Part shown: piece by piece, positions 1 through 7,142 of the stretch
How the letters are laid out: every line of letters starts with the position of its first letter
How positions within the stretch are numbered: position 1 is the first letter of the stretch
Origin: Angelakisella sp.
GTDB lineage: Bacteria; Bacillota; Clostridia; Oscillospirales; Ruminococcaceae
Direction: 5' to 3'
Assembly: GCA_022794295.1 (NCBI GenBank)
Contig: JAAWEO010000003.1
Span: 1 to 34,276 of the forward strand
DNA length: 34,276 bases
Notes under the pieces: model-generated
The model's database searches: none
Seen by the model: only the letters and a program-made list of their open reading frames with translations
Told to the model about the DNA's origin: nothing
Translations under genes and position numbers: made by a program

Positions 1-443
1 GCCTGCTTCATCTCCTTGGAGCGCAGGTTGGCCTGGGTGAGCATCTCGGTGGCCTTGGCGGTGGACTGGGCCGAGAGCTCGTTGGAGCGGGCGGTGGCCT
101 GGGCCACCATGTCCGCCGCCTTCTGGCTGGCCTCGCTGAGCATCGCCATCCCCTTGGCGTTTGCCTGGCGGACGATGGCGTCGTTGTCCACCAGGGCCTT
201 GGCCCGTTCCTCCGCCTTGCGGATCAGGTCCTCCGCCTCCTGCTTAGCCATGGAGAGGATCTCGTTGCGGTCCGCCACCACTGCCCGGGCCTGCTTGATC
301 TCCGAGGGGATGTTGAGGCGGATATCGTCGATCAGGTCCCGGATGCGCTCGGCATCTACCATACATTTGCTGGTAAGGGGCAGGGTCACAGCGCCTTCCA
401 GCACCTCGTCCAGCTCGTTGAGGATGGATTCCAAATTTGCCAT
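1..443 (-). CDS. Coiled-coil protein, V-type ATPase subunit H/E-like (partial)
   Basis: This gene runs off the left edge, so only the first 147 residues are visible. It starts MANLESILNELDEV after a clear AAGGAGG site. The visible part is almost entirely charged heptad-like helix rich in Ala, Glu, Lys and Gln (for example KQEAEDLIRKAEERAKAL), as in the soluble coiled-coil protein usually named ATPase or vacuolar-type H+-ATPase subunit H in clostridial genomes. No catalytic motif is seen, so the ATPase name should not be read as an activity. It lies 19 nt downstream of coaD and is probably cotranscribed with it. Function unknown; a structural or scaffold role is inference. Confidence 0.75.
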   Translation of the reverse strand, partial: MANLESILNELDEVLEGAVTLPLTSKCMVDAERIRDLIDDIRLNIPSEIKQARAVVADRNEILSMAKQEAEDLIRKAEERAKALVDNDAIVRQANAKGMAMLSEASQKAADMVAQATARSNELSAQSTAKATEMLTQANLRSKEMKQ

Positions 444-462
444 TATGCTGCCTCCTTATGTT

Positions 463-957
463 TCAACTCTGTCCTTGGGTAAGCTTTCTGTGGATCTGCT
501 CGTAGACGCAGGGGGGCACAAACCCGGTGATATCCCCACCCAGCCCGCCCACCTGGCGGACGATGCTGGAGGAGAGGTACAGGTTCCGGGAGCTGGTGGT
601 GAGGAAGATGGTCTCGCACTCCGGCAGAAGCTGGCGGTTGGTAAGGGACATCTGAAACTCGTACTCAAAGTCAGAGACTGCCCGCAGGCCCTTGACAATG
701 GCCGCCGCCCCCACCTGCTGGATGTAATTGACCAAAAGGCCGCTGTGGGAATCCACCTCCACGTTGGGAAGGCCCTCTGCCTCCACCACCCTGCGGATCA
801 TCTCCACCCGCTCGCCGGTGGTAAAAAAATTGTGCTTTTCCTGGTTGGCAGCCACCAGCACGATCACCCTGTCAAAGATGCCGCTGGCCCGCTTCACAAT
901 ATCCATGTGTCCGTTGGTAATGGGGTCGAAGCTCCCCGGACATACCACTGTTTTCAT
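463..957 (-). CDS. coaD: Pantetheine-phosphate adenylyltransferase
   Basis: A 164-residue protein, the normal length for bacterial CoaD. It transfers AMP from ATP to 4'-phosphopantetheine, the penultimate step of coenzyme A synthesis, in the cytoplasm. The N-terminus MKTVVCPGSFDPITNGHMDI holds the nucleotidyltransferase T/HxGH-type signature (TNGH, residues 14-17). The C-terminal ISSS/T-type loop is present as LTTSSRNLYLSSSIVRQV, the ATP-binding end of the family, although the usual YISSS begins YLSSS here. It normally follows rsmD directly in Firmicutes; here a 96-bp palindromic element separates them. Identification is secure. Confidence 0.97.
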   Translation of the reverse strand: MKTVVCPGSFDPITNGHMDIVKRASGIFDRVIVLVAANQEKHNFFTTGERVEMIRRVVEAEGLPNVEVDSHSGLLVNYIQQVGAAAIVKGLRAVSDFEYEFQMSLTNRQLLPECETIFLTTSSRNLYLSSSIVRQVGGLGGDITGFVPPCVYEQIHRKLTQGQS

Positions 958-1005
958 TTCTTTTTCCGTCCCGTCTGCCGCTCTTTTTCCCTGCGGCGTT
1001 TTTGC

Positions 1006-1101
1006 TAGGGCGCGTCCCTAAAATCGGGGTGCCTGGACTTTTCGCAAGCACTTTCTCCTTGTAGAAAAAGACAAGTGCCAAGACTTTTGGGACATGCCCT
1101 A
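1006..1101. mobile_element. MITE-like palindromic element between rsmD and coaD
   Basis: A 96-bp element bounded by TAGGGC at the left and GCCCTA at the right. Aligning the left end with the reverse complement of the right end gives long imperfect inverted repeats (TAGGGCGCGTCCCTAAAATC against TAGGGCATGTCCCAAAAGTC) that continue inward with decreasing match. It has no coding capacity and fills most of the rsmD-coaD gap. A 22-bp stretch matching its right end with one difference recurs at 13115-13136. Size, terminal inverted repeats and recurrence fit a miniature inverted-repeat element; no cognate transposase is in the window and no target duplication is obvious. Confidence 0.6.
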
Positions 1102-1109
1102 GGGCCGTC

Positions 1110-1664
1110 CTACAGCCCCTCCTCCTCTGTCGGGCGGCGGTACAAGGTGAGCAGGATCTTGCCGTAGCGGTAGCTTTTTTTCACCCGGAACTCCCCCACC
1201 TGCTCCGGAAGGGGCTCCTTTACCCGGGTCTCGCAGAGGATGGCCCCCCCGGGGCTCATCTTCCCCACCAAAAGGGGAAGGGCCTCCTGGACCAGGCCCT
1301 TGTCATAGGGGGGGTCCAAAAGGGCGATGTCGAAAACCTCGTTGGTGGAGCGCAGAAAGGCGGCAAAGTCCATGGCCGCCACCCGGGAGGCCTTGGCAAG
1401 GCCGGTGTGCTGGAGGTTCTGCCGGGTGATGTTCTGGGATTCCCGGGAGCTGTCCACAAAGACGCAGCCCCTGGCCCCCCGGCTGAGGGCCTCGATCCCC
1501 AGCTGCCCCGAACCGGCGAACAGGTCCAGGACATTGGCCCCCTCGATCTCGAACTGAAGGATGCTGAACATAGCCTCCTTCACCATGTCGGTGGTGGGCC
1601 GCACGTCCAGCCCCTCCAAAGCTGCCAGCTTCCGCCCCCTGGCGGTCCCGGTGATCACTCTCAA
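1110..1664 (-). CDS. rsmD: 16S rRNA (guanine(966)-N(2))-methyltransferase
   Basis: Methylates G966 of 16S rRNA with S-adenosylmethionine in the assembling 30S subunit. The SAM-binding loop LDLFAGSGQLGIEALSRGA and the N6/N2-methyltransferase catalytic motif DPPY (in LLDPPYDKG) are both present. A TTG start at 1664 is chosen because GGAGG lies 7 nt upstream and it gives the standard family N-terminus (M)RVITGTARGRKL. An in-frame TTG 15 nt upstream would add five residues but lies inside that ribosome site. The product is 184 residues, a normal length. It follows uvrC by 63 nt, in which a separate promoter is possible. Confidence 0.95.
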   Translation of the reverse strand: MRVITGTARGRKLAALEGLDVRPTTDMVKEAMFSILQFEIEGANVLDLFAGSGQLGIEALSRGARGCVFVDSSRESQNITRQNLQHTGLAKASRVAAMDFAAFLRSTNEVFDIALLDPPYDKGLVQEALPLLVGKMSPGGAILCETRVKEPLPEQVGEFRVKKSYRYGKILLTLYRRPTEEEGL

Positions 1665-1702
1665 ATTGTTTTCCTCCAAAAAATACGGTATCGTTACCCT
1701 TT

Positions 1703-1731
1703 ATTATTGATGATTTTCCCGTTTCTGTCAA
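1703..1731 (-). promoter_or_regulatory. Possible promoter of rsmD-coaD
   Basis: On the minus strand TTGACA (1731-1726, overlapping the uvrC stop codon) is followed after 17 nt by AATAAT (1708-1703). This fits a sigma-A promoter with one mismatch in the -10 and could drive rsmD separately from uvrC. Sequence match only. Confidence 0.45.
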
Positions 1732-3638
1732 TCTTTTTCTTCCGGATTTCCAGAAATTTCCCCATCTGGGGCGGGGTCCTCTCCCCTCTCCTCCCCGTGG
1801 AGGGCCTCATAAAGCCTTCGGGCTGCGGGCAGGGTCATCCCCTTCACCTTTGCCAGCTCCTCCGGGGAGGCTGCGGCAATGGCCTTCCAGGTTTTAAAGT
1901 GGCGGTACAGGGCGGCGGCCCTGGTCTGGCCGATCCCCTCCACCTCCAGCAGGCGGGTGTTCACCGAGCCCTTCTGGTGGCTCTTTCTGGAAAACTCGAT
2001 GCTGTACCGGTGGACCTCGTCCTGGATACCGGTGACAAAGGCAAAGACCCCCCGGTTGGCGCTGATGGCGATCTCCCCGTTCTGGGAGGTGATGGCCCGG
2101 GTGCGGTGGCGGCTGTCCTTGACCATGCCGAACACCGGGATCTTCATCCCGCACCGTGCCAGGACCGCCTCCGCCACCGCCACATGGTTCGCCCCTCCGT
2201 CAATGAGCCACAGGTCAGGGAGGCGCTCAAAGCCATCGGGCTTCCCCTCTCCGGGGTTCTGCCGGTGCTCCAGGTAGTGGGCCATCCGCCGGGAGAGCAT
2301 CTGGTCCATGGCGGCGTAGTCGTCGGGCTGGGCCTGGTCCCGGATGGTAAAACGCTTGTAATTCTTCCGCAGGGGGCGGCCGTTTTCATAGACCACCATC
2401 CCCCCCACAATGGTCTGCCCGCCAAAGTTGGAAATATCATAGGCCTCGATGTAGGCCGGGGGCTTTTCCATCCCCAGCAGGAGGCCCAGCTCCCCCACCG
2501 CTGTCATCTCCCGGCCGGTGCGCCGGGTGCGGGTTGCCAGGGCCTGGGCGGCGTTGTTCTGGGCCATTTCGATCAGGCGCAGGGGCTGCCCCCGGGCGGG
2601 CACCGTAATGGTCAGCTTCTTCCCCCGGTCCTCGGTGATCAGCTGGGCCAGCAGCTCCTGGTCGGGGACGGGGCGGTCCAGAAACAGCTCCGAGGGGCCA
2701 TCCCGGCGGCCCATATAGTAGCTGAGGATAAACTCCCCCTGAACGTTCTCGATGCTTTCGAAGCAGTCAAAGGTGAAATCCAGCTTGTCCCGCAGGCGGC
2801 CCTCCCGAAAGACCAGCACCGAAAGATAGATGGTATCGGTCCCCTGGACCGCCGCCACCACATCCAGGCTTTTGTGGTTATAGGCCATCACCTTCTGCTG
2901 CTGGACGATGCGCTCCATGGCCCGGATGCGGTCCCGGTACCGGGCGGCCCGCTCGAAGTCCAGCTCCTCCGCCGCCTGCTCCATCTTTTTGGTGAGGGCC
3001 TCCACCGTCTGGCCGCCCCCTCCCTTAACAAAGGCCAGGGCCTCCTCAAAGACCTCGGCGTACTGCTCCGGGGTGATCTTCCCGGTACAGACCCCCATAC
3101 ACTGCTTGATATGGTAGCTGAGGCAGGGCCGGGCCTTACCGCAGTCCTCCGGGAACCGCCTGGTACAGGTGGGCAGAAGAAAGGCCTTGTTGGCCTCCTC
3201 CACCGTCTGCTTTACCACCATGGACGAGGTATAGGGTCCCAGGTAGGTGTAGTCCTTTTCCGTCTTTTGCATCTCGAAGGTGATACGGGGGTAGGCCCCC
3301 GGGGAGATGCCCACATAAAAATACCCCTTGGCGTCCTTCAAAAGGATATTATACTTTGGGGTGTGAAGCTTGATCAGGCTGGCCTCCAGCACCAGGGCCT
3401 CGAATTCGCTGTCGGTGACGATGTAGTCGAAATCCCGGACATTTTCCACCATACGGTAGACCTTGGCCTGGTGCCGGTCCACCGACCGGAAGTAGGAGGA
3501 CACCCGGTTTTTCAGGGACTTGGCCTTGCCGATATAAATAATCTGGCTCTTGGCGTCCTTCATAATATAGACCCCGGGCTCCTGGGGAAGGAGCTTCGTC
3601 CGCTGGTGGAGGGTCTCCACGATCTCCATATTCATCAT
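1728..3638 (-). CDS. uvrC: Excinuclease ABC subunit C
   Basis: Endonuclease of UvrABC nucleotide excision repair that cuts on both sides of a DNA lesion. The 636-residue product has the full order: GIY-YIG nuclease at the N-terminus (GVYIMKD, then IIYIGKAKSL), a Cys-containing middle region, a UVR helical hairpin for UvrB contact (KKMEQAAEELDFERAARYRD), the RNase H-like second nuclease (YDISNFGG, GGMVVYENG, LWLIDGG) and a C-terminal tandem helix-hairpin-helix (EVEGIGQTRAAALY). The ATG at 3638 has AAGGAGG 8 nt upstream; the open frame extends 30 codons further but without a ribosome site. It has its own promoter at 3727-3755. Confidence 0.97.
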   Translation of the reverse strand: MMNMEIVETLHQRTKLLPQEPGVYIMKDAKSQIIYIGKAKSLKNRVSSYFRSVDRHQAKVYRMVENVRDFDYIVTDSEFEALVLEASLIKLHTPKYNILLKDAKGYFYVGISPGAYPRITFEMQKTEKDYTYLGPYTSSMVVKQTVEEANKAFLLPTCTRRFPEDCGKARPCLSYHIKQCMGVCTGKITPEQYAEVFEEALAFVKGGGGQTVEALTKKMEQAAEELDFERAARYRDRIRAMERIVQQQKVMAYNHKSLDVVAAVQGTDTIYLSVLVFREGRLRDKLDFTFDCFESIENVQGEFILSYYMGRRDGPSELFLDRPVPDQELLAQLITEDRGKKLTITVPARGQPLRLIEMAQNNAAQALATRTRRTGREMTAVGELGLLLGMEKPPAYIEAYDISNFGGQTIVGGMVVYENGRPLRKNYKRFTIRDQAQPDDYAAMDQMLSRRMAHYLEHRQNPGEGKPDGFERLPDLWLIDGGANHVAVAEAVLARCGMKIPVFGMVKDSRHRTRAITSQNGEIAISANRGVFAFVTGIQDEVHRYSIEFSRKSHQKGSVNTRLLEVEGIGQTRAAALYRHFKTWKAIAAASPEELAKVKGMTLPAARRLYEALHGEERGEDPAPDGEISGNPEEKD

Positions 3639-3705
3639 CCGGGGTACCTCCTTATGGGACACAGAAAAGCCCGGAGCGCCTTCTCTGCGCTCCAGGCCCT
3701 TTTCT

Positions 3706-3734
3706 TTGACATTGGGCTCTGGTTTCATTATACC
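3706..3734 (+). promoter_or_regulatory. Sigma-A-like promoter facing the gene-free region
   Basis: TTGACA (3706-3711), a 17-nt spacer and TATACC (3729-3734) on the plus strand. It overlaps the uvrC -10 on the other strand, so the two promoters face each other. It would transcribe the hairpin-rich gene-free stretch 3740-4290. It may be fortuitous. Confidence 0.35.
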
Positions 3735-3755
3735 GGTTTTGGGTGCTTTTTACAA
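3727..3755 (-). promoter_or_regulatory. uvrC promoter
   Basis: On the minus strand TTGTAA (3755-3750), a 17-nt spacer and a perfect TATAAT (3732-3727) lie about 90 nt upstream of the uvrC start. Good sigma-A match. Confidence 0.7.
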
Positions 3756-3814
3756 GACCCCTCTTTTTTTGGGGGGCTGTGCTTGGGGGCCGCCTGGGGG
3801 CGGCCTGTAGAGGG

Positions 3815-3849
3815 TCGAATGGACCGGCCTTATGGGCCGGTCCATTCGA
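3815..3849. repeat. Perfect 15-bp inverted repeat
   Basis: Arm TCGAATGGACCGGCC (3815-3829), loop TTATG, perfect complementary arm 3835-3849. It is not followed by a T run on either strand, so a simple terminator is unlikely. Confidence 0.85.
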
Positions 3850-3863
3850 GGGGGGGCGGTTGT

Positions 3864-3893
3864 TGCAAAACACCCCACTGGGGTGTATTTGCA
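3864..3893. repeat. Near-perfect hairpin
   Basis: TGCAAAACACCCC pairs across an ACT loop with GGGGTGTATTTGCA; the only defect is one extra A in the right arm. Confidence 0.75.
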
Positions 3894-3922
3894 GGTTGGT
3901 TGGGTGCGGGGCGAGCAGGCTT

Positions 3923-3955
3923 CTCCTTTCTTTTTTTCTTTCAAAAAGAAAGGAG
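3923..3955. repeat. Perfect 13-bp pyrimidine/purine hairpin
   Basis: CTCCTTTCTTTTT (3923-3935), a 7-nt loop, and AAAAAGAAAGGAG (3943-3955). The arms are strictly pyrimidine and purine, which is unusual in this GC-rich chromosome. Confidence 0.8.
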
Positions 3956-4014
3956 CAAAGAAAAATGCGCCCTCCGGTAAGATGCGGGGGAATTTCGCCT
4001 GTTGCGACGGGCGA

Positions 4015-4056
4015 CCAGGGCGCCGCCCTGGACCTGCCACCCTTTGAAAAGGGTGG
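4015..4056. repeat. Two adjacent perfect hairpins
   Basis: CCAGGGC-GCC-GCCCTGG (4015-4031) and CCACCCTTT-GA-AAAGGGTGG (4037-4056), 5 nt apart. They close a series of five dyads within 240 bp. Confidence 0.75.
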
Positions 4057-4082
4057 ACCTAAACTTTAGACCCTACGGGAGG

Positions 4083-4130
4083 TTGTGCGAGGCGAAAGGC
4101 GGTACCTGGAGTCTTGGGCTGACAGGAGTC
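4083..4130 (+). repeat. Dispersed repeat, partial copy C
   Basis: Contains TGTGCG, then CCTGGAGTCTTGGGC after about 20 nt, the same order and orientation as copy B at 31481-31567. It lies inverted to copy A, which is about 50 bp away, so the pair can form a large imperfect stem (GTGCGA...GGAGTC against GACTCC...CGCAC). Confidence 0.55.
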
Positions 4131-4181
4131 ACCTCCATCCAGCCTGTCAACGGTAGGGGAATCGTTTCGCCCTGTGCTCGT

Positions 4182-4279
4182 CAGGACTCCAGGCACCCAC
4201 TATCCCTTTCGCACACCGTTAAGGCGCGTTAGCGCCGGGTAAGGTCTGAGGGTCTGTCAGCGGCCATCAGGCCGCCGGG
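4182..4279 (-). repeat. Dispersed structured repeat, copy A
   Basis: Read on the minus strand: hairpin GCGGCC-TGAT-GGCCGC, TGACAGACCCT, a second hairpin GGCGC-TAAC-GCGCC, CTTAACGGTGTGCG, and after a spacer TGCCTGGAGTC. The same modules in the same order occur at 31481-31567 on the plus strand, with different loops and a different but still paired second stem. Confidence 0.65.
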
Positions 4280-4292
4280 GAGGGTGGAAAAA

Positions 4293-4631
4293 TTAGCAGA
4301 TGTCGTAGAGGCGGCGGTTGCAGTACATTTGGCTCTCGGGGACGCCTTCCGGGTAGGCGGTCAGCAGCTTCAGGGAGTAAAGGTCACAGGTGGTCTCTGC
4401 GTTGGTGCAGGGGTCCAGCAGCACAAAAAAGCTGTTCCCTACGCTTTTCAGAAGCCCCGATACGGTAATGGTCTCCCCGGTGCCGATCAGAAAGCGGCAG
4501 ACCACAAACCGCCCGATGGCCTTGCAGATCCGCTCCTGAAGGGTCTTGGGGTCGATCTCCCGGGGCTCCATACCCTCCACCGCTGCAATGGGCAGGGTCA
4601 CCTCCGGCATATTAGATGGCTGTGCAGACAT
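4293..4631 (-). CDS. Conserved hypothetical protein, small beta-rich
   Basis: A 112-residue cytoplasmic protein with an AAGGAG site 9-10 nt before the ATG. It has no signal peptide or membrane segment. The C-terminal half (VVCRFLIGTGETITVSGLL, then SFFVLLDPCTNAETTCDLYS and LKLLTAYPEG) reads as alternating beta strands and resembles small Sm/SH3-like proteins common in sporulating Clostridia, some of which are spore-associated. That resemblance is from memory and is weak. Several cysteines (in CDLYS and MYCNRRLYDIC) may be structural. It follows the lipoprotein gene at 4716 by 84 nt. Function unknown. Confidence 0.7.
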   Translation of the reverse strand: MSAQPSNMPEVTLPIAAVEGMEPREIDPKTLQERICKAIGRFVVCRFLIGTGETITVSGLLKSVGNSFFVLLDPCTNAETTCDLYSLKLLTAYPEGVPESQMYCNRRLYDIC

Positions 4632-4715
4632 TGCACATCAACTCCTTTTTGGATGGACTACGACCCCACGGGGAGCCGTATGCCCTATCCTATGCCGCAG
4701 ACAGGGGGAAGGTGT

Positions 4716-5771
4716 TCAGGCCAGGTCTATGGTCAGCAGAAACGCCAGGTCCTCGCTCTCCTCCCCATTGAAGATGACCCTCGCCTCCTCCTCCCCAAAC
4801 TGGACGGTGAACCAGCTGCCAATGTAGGTGACGCAGAAAAGCTGCTGCCCTTCCCCGCCGTAGGCGAGGATGGTGACACCGCCGCCGGTGACCGGGTCCT
4901 CCTTGGTCTCCGGGGGGTACAGGGTCACCTGGGCGCTTTGCAGCAGGGTCCGGATCTGTCCCTCGATGGGCACCGGCAGCTCCCCCGGTCCGGCGCCGGT
5001 GCGGCAGACCGCCAGGCGGTTGATCTCCGCGGTTTGGATCAGGCTGTACCAGCGGTCCAGGTCAGCCTGGGTGCCGTAGCTCCCCTTCAGCAGGGGACCC
5101 GCCAGCCGTTCATCCTCCATGGAGATCACTTCCCCGGGGTCCAGGCCAAAGAAGGGGGAATCGCTGCGGTACTTTTCCAGGGAGGGCAGGTCCAGGTTCA
5201 TCCTTTCCCCGTTAAAAATATAGTTGGAGCTTTTTTCCTCGGTAAAAAAGCTCACCATAAACCAGAAGCCATCGTAACCGACCTCCAGCAGCTCCTTCCC
5301 CTCCCGGTCATAAATCCCTATCCCATAGGTCCCCCCGGTAGCGGGGTTTTCCATCCTCTCGAAAAACTCCGGCTGGGCAGCTTCCAGGGCCCGGAGAATC
5401 TCCAGCTCCGTCTCCACCGGAAGCTCCGCTTCCACATCGGTCCAATCGCAGGCTGTCAGGTAGGAGATATCTGCTGTCCCCAGCAGGGCCTTGAACTCCG
5501 CCAGCTCCTTTTCGGTGCCCAGCTCCCAGGAATAGGGCCTTTCCTCGCTCCTTTCCGGCCGGTCATAGGGCAGCACCTTCCCCGGCTGTAAATCCCACTC
5601 CCGTTCCGGCTGGGAGGCCGGCTCCTGGGAAGATGCCTCCGGGGCAGGCTCCGCACCGGAGGACGGGCTTTCGGGCTGTGTCTCCGGGGCGGAGGGGGTC
5701 TCCCCTCCCCCGCAGGCGGTCAGGGAGAGGACCAGGACGGCGGCCAGCAGGAAAACCATCAGCTTTTTCAT
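4716..5771 (-). CDS. Lipoprotein with an internally duplicated domain
   Basis: A 351-residue secreted lipoprotein: MKKLMVFLLAAVLVLSLTAC is a signal peptide with a lipobox ending at Cys20, followed by a Ser/Pro/Glu-rich linker (residues 24-58). Two related segments follow, about residues 102-188 and 250-337. Both run from a LxxC strand through an ELPV segment, a TGG turn, and F-W/F-MV/TVxF, ending in IFNGE. An AAAGGAG site precedes the ATG at 5771; the open frame extends upstream without one. A strong terminator of the preceding gene lies in the leader, so it is probably transcribed separately. I do not recognise the domain; an extracellular sensing or binding role is a guess. Confidence 0.8.
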   Translation of the reverse strand: MKKLMVFLLAAVLVLSLTACGGGETPSAPETQPESPSSGAEPAPEASSQEPASQPEREWDLQPGKVLPYDRPERSEERPYSWELGTEKELAEFKALLGTADISYLTACDWTDVEAELPVETELEILRALEAAQPEFFERMENPATGGTYGIGIYDREGKELLEVGYDGFWFMVSFFTEEKSSNYIFNGERMNLDLPSLEKYRSDSPFFGLDPGEVISMEDERLAGPLLKGSYGTQADLDRWYSLIQTAEINRLAVCRTGAGPGELPVPIEGQIRTLLQSAQVTLYPPETKEDPVTGGGVTILAYGGEGQQLFCVTYIGSWFTVQFGEEEARVIFNGEESEDLAFLLTIDLA

Positions 5772-5865
5772 AGGGACAGCTCCTTTCTGTTCTGCGTAAG
5801 GTACAATTTTCATATATCCCTTTAAAGGATAGTGGCGAAAAACGCCGCTTTTATTGCAGAGAACA

Positions 5866-5900
5866 GAAAAAACCTTCCCGCCCGAAAACGGGAGGGAAGG
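5866..5900 (-). terminator. Rho-independent terminator of the serine hydrolase gene
   Basis: On the minus strand CCTTCCC-T-CCCG, loop TTTT, CGGG-C-GGGAAGG, then six T residues, beginning 8 nt after the stop codon at 5909. Confidence 0.9.
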
Positions 5901-5908
5901 CTTTTGGA

Positions 5909-7081
5909 TCAAGCTTCTTCCGGAATGCAGGCTGCCAGCACATAGTCGGTAAAGTAGGGGCGGGCGGCGTAGCTGTCATGGGGGCCAACGCAGGTGATCA
6001 CCGTCACCAGCTCCAGCTCCGGCACCACAAAGATATACTGGCCCCAGGCCCCGAAGGCGTGGTAGGCGTCATACTGGGCCGCCCCGTGGGGGGCCTGATA
6101 GGTGCCGAAGGCGTTGACCCCATAGGGGCGGATCCACCACTGGTAGCCGTACTGCCCGGTGCTGCCCCCGGGGCCGGGGTTCTGGACCAAGGTGGACTCT
6201 GCCACCCAGTCCGCCGGGACCAGCTGCTCCCCCTTCCAGACGCCCCCCTGAAGGTAGAGCTGGCCGAACCGGGCGGCGTCCCGGGCGCTGATCACCACCC
6301 CGTTGCCCCCATCGGCAATGCCCTGGGGGTCGGTGCCCCAGGTGATGGTCTCCATACCCAGGGGGTCAAAAAGGTTCTCCTTGCCGTATTCCAACAGGGG
6401 CTTCCCGGTGGCCGCCTCCAGGGCCGCCGCCAAAAGGTGGGTGTTGCCGGTGCTGTAGTTGAAAAGCTGCCCCGGCTGCGCCGCCTGGTCCCGGCCCAGG
6501 ATGTACTCCACCCAGTTCCCGGCGGAACGAAACTCCTGCCAGTTGCTGTACCCGCCCCCCCACTCGTACCACTCCAGGCCGGAGGTCTGGGTGAGAAGGT
6601 GCCGGAGGGTCAGCTCCCTTTTGGTCCCCGGGAGCTCCTCCACCTGGGGGAGATAGCGGGACAGAGGGTCCTCCACCCCGCCCAGATACCCCTGGTCTAT
6701 GGCGATGCCCACAAGGGCGCCGGTAAAGGATTTGGAGCAGGAATGGATCTCGAATACCGTGTTTTCGTCATAGTCCCCGGCGTAGTATTCGTCCACAAGG
6801 ACCCCGTCCCTGACGATCACCATGGCGGAGATGGGGGAGGCAGGCAGCACCCTGTGGAGGTCCTCCAGCACCGCCGGGTCCATCCGGTGGTTTTCCGGGG
6901 CGTCAACGGTCCAGCTGTTGTCCGGCTCCGGCTCCGGCAGGGGTTCCGGCTCCGGGGCGGGGGATCCGGCAGAGGGGGCGGGCGGCTCCGGGGCGGAGGC
7001 ACCGGAAACCGGCGCCTTTGGGGAGCAGGCGGCAAGGGTCAGCAGCACCGCCAGAAGCAGGGCAAGGATACGGCAATTCAC
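5909..7081 (-). CDS. Serine hydrolase lipoprotein, class C beta-lactamase fold
   Basis: A 390-residue extracytoplasmic lipoprotein: MNCRILALLLAVLLTLAAC ends in a lipobox Cys19, then a long Pro/Glu/Ala linker. The enzyme domain has the SxxK motif as S114-C-S-K117 (HSCSKSFTGALVG), a Tyr motif in FNYSTGNTHLL, the LLTQTSGL box and a late HAFGAWGQ segment. This is typical of the beta-lactamase/esterase/6-aminohexanoate-dimer hydrolase family rather than a true penicillinase. The GTG at 7081 is preferred because AAAGGA lies 9 nt upstream and the signal peptide begins there; ATG at 7117 or GTG at 7120 remains possible. The gene lies 61 nt after the transglutaminase-like gene. Substrate unknown (peptide, ester or cell-wall amide). 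Confidence 0.85.
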   Translation of the reverse strand: MNCRILALLLAVLLTLAACSPKAPVSGASAPEPPAPSAGSPAPEPEPLPEPEPDNSWTVDAPENHRMDPAVLEDLHRVLPASPISAMVIVRDGVLVDEYYAGDYDENTVFEIHSCSKSFTGALVGIAIDQGYLGGVEDPLSRYLPQVEELPGTKRELTLRHLLTQTSGLEWYEWGGGYSNWQEFRSAGNWVEYILGRDQAAQPGQLFNYSTGNTHLLAAALEAATGKPLLEYGKENLFDPLGMETITWGTDPQGIADGGNGVVISARDAARFGQLYLQGGVWKGEQLVPADWVAESTLVQNPGPGGSTGQYGYQWWIRPYGVNAFGTYQAPHGAAQYDAYHAFGAWGQYIFVVPELELVTVITCVGPHDSYAARPYFTDYVLAACIPEEA

Positions 7082-7142
7082 GGAACAACATCCTTTCGTT
7101 TTGGTCTGTCTGGTCATCACCTGGGGATCCCTCGTTCCCCTT

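Larger units (their letters stand above)
3756..4292. other. Gene-free, hairpin-dense intergenic region
   Basis: No convincing gene lies between the uvrC promoter and the 3' end of the gene at 4293. The short open frames here lack ribosome sites and family resemblance. The region carries five successive near-perfect hairpins (3815-4056) and then two oppositely oriented copies of a dispersed repeat (4083-4279), annotated separately. There is no clear factor-independent terminator for the 4293 gene. Confidence 0.7.

Noticed and set aside
1407..3980. 857-codon open frame on the plus strand opposite uvrC
   Set aside because: It is antisense to a gene with complete UvrC domains. Long antisense frames are expected in GC-rich DNA; there is no ribosome site and the translation is low-complexity Gly/Leu/His/Pro-rich.
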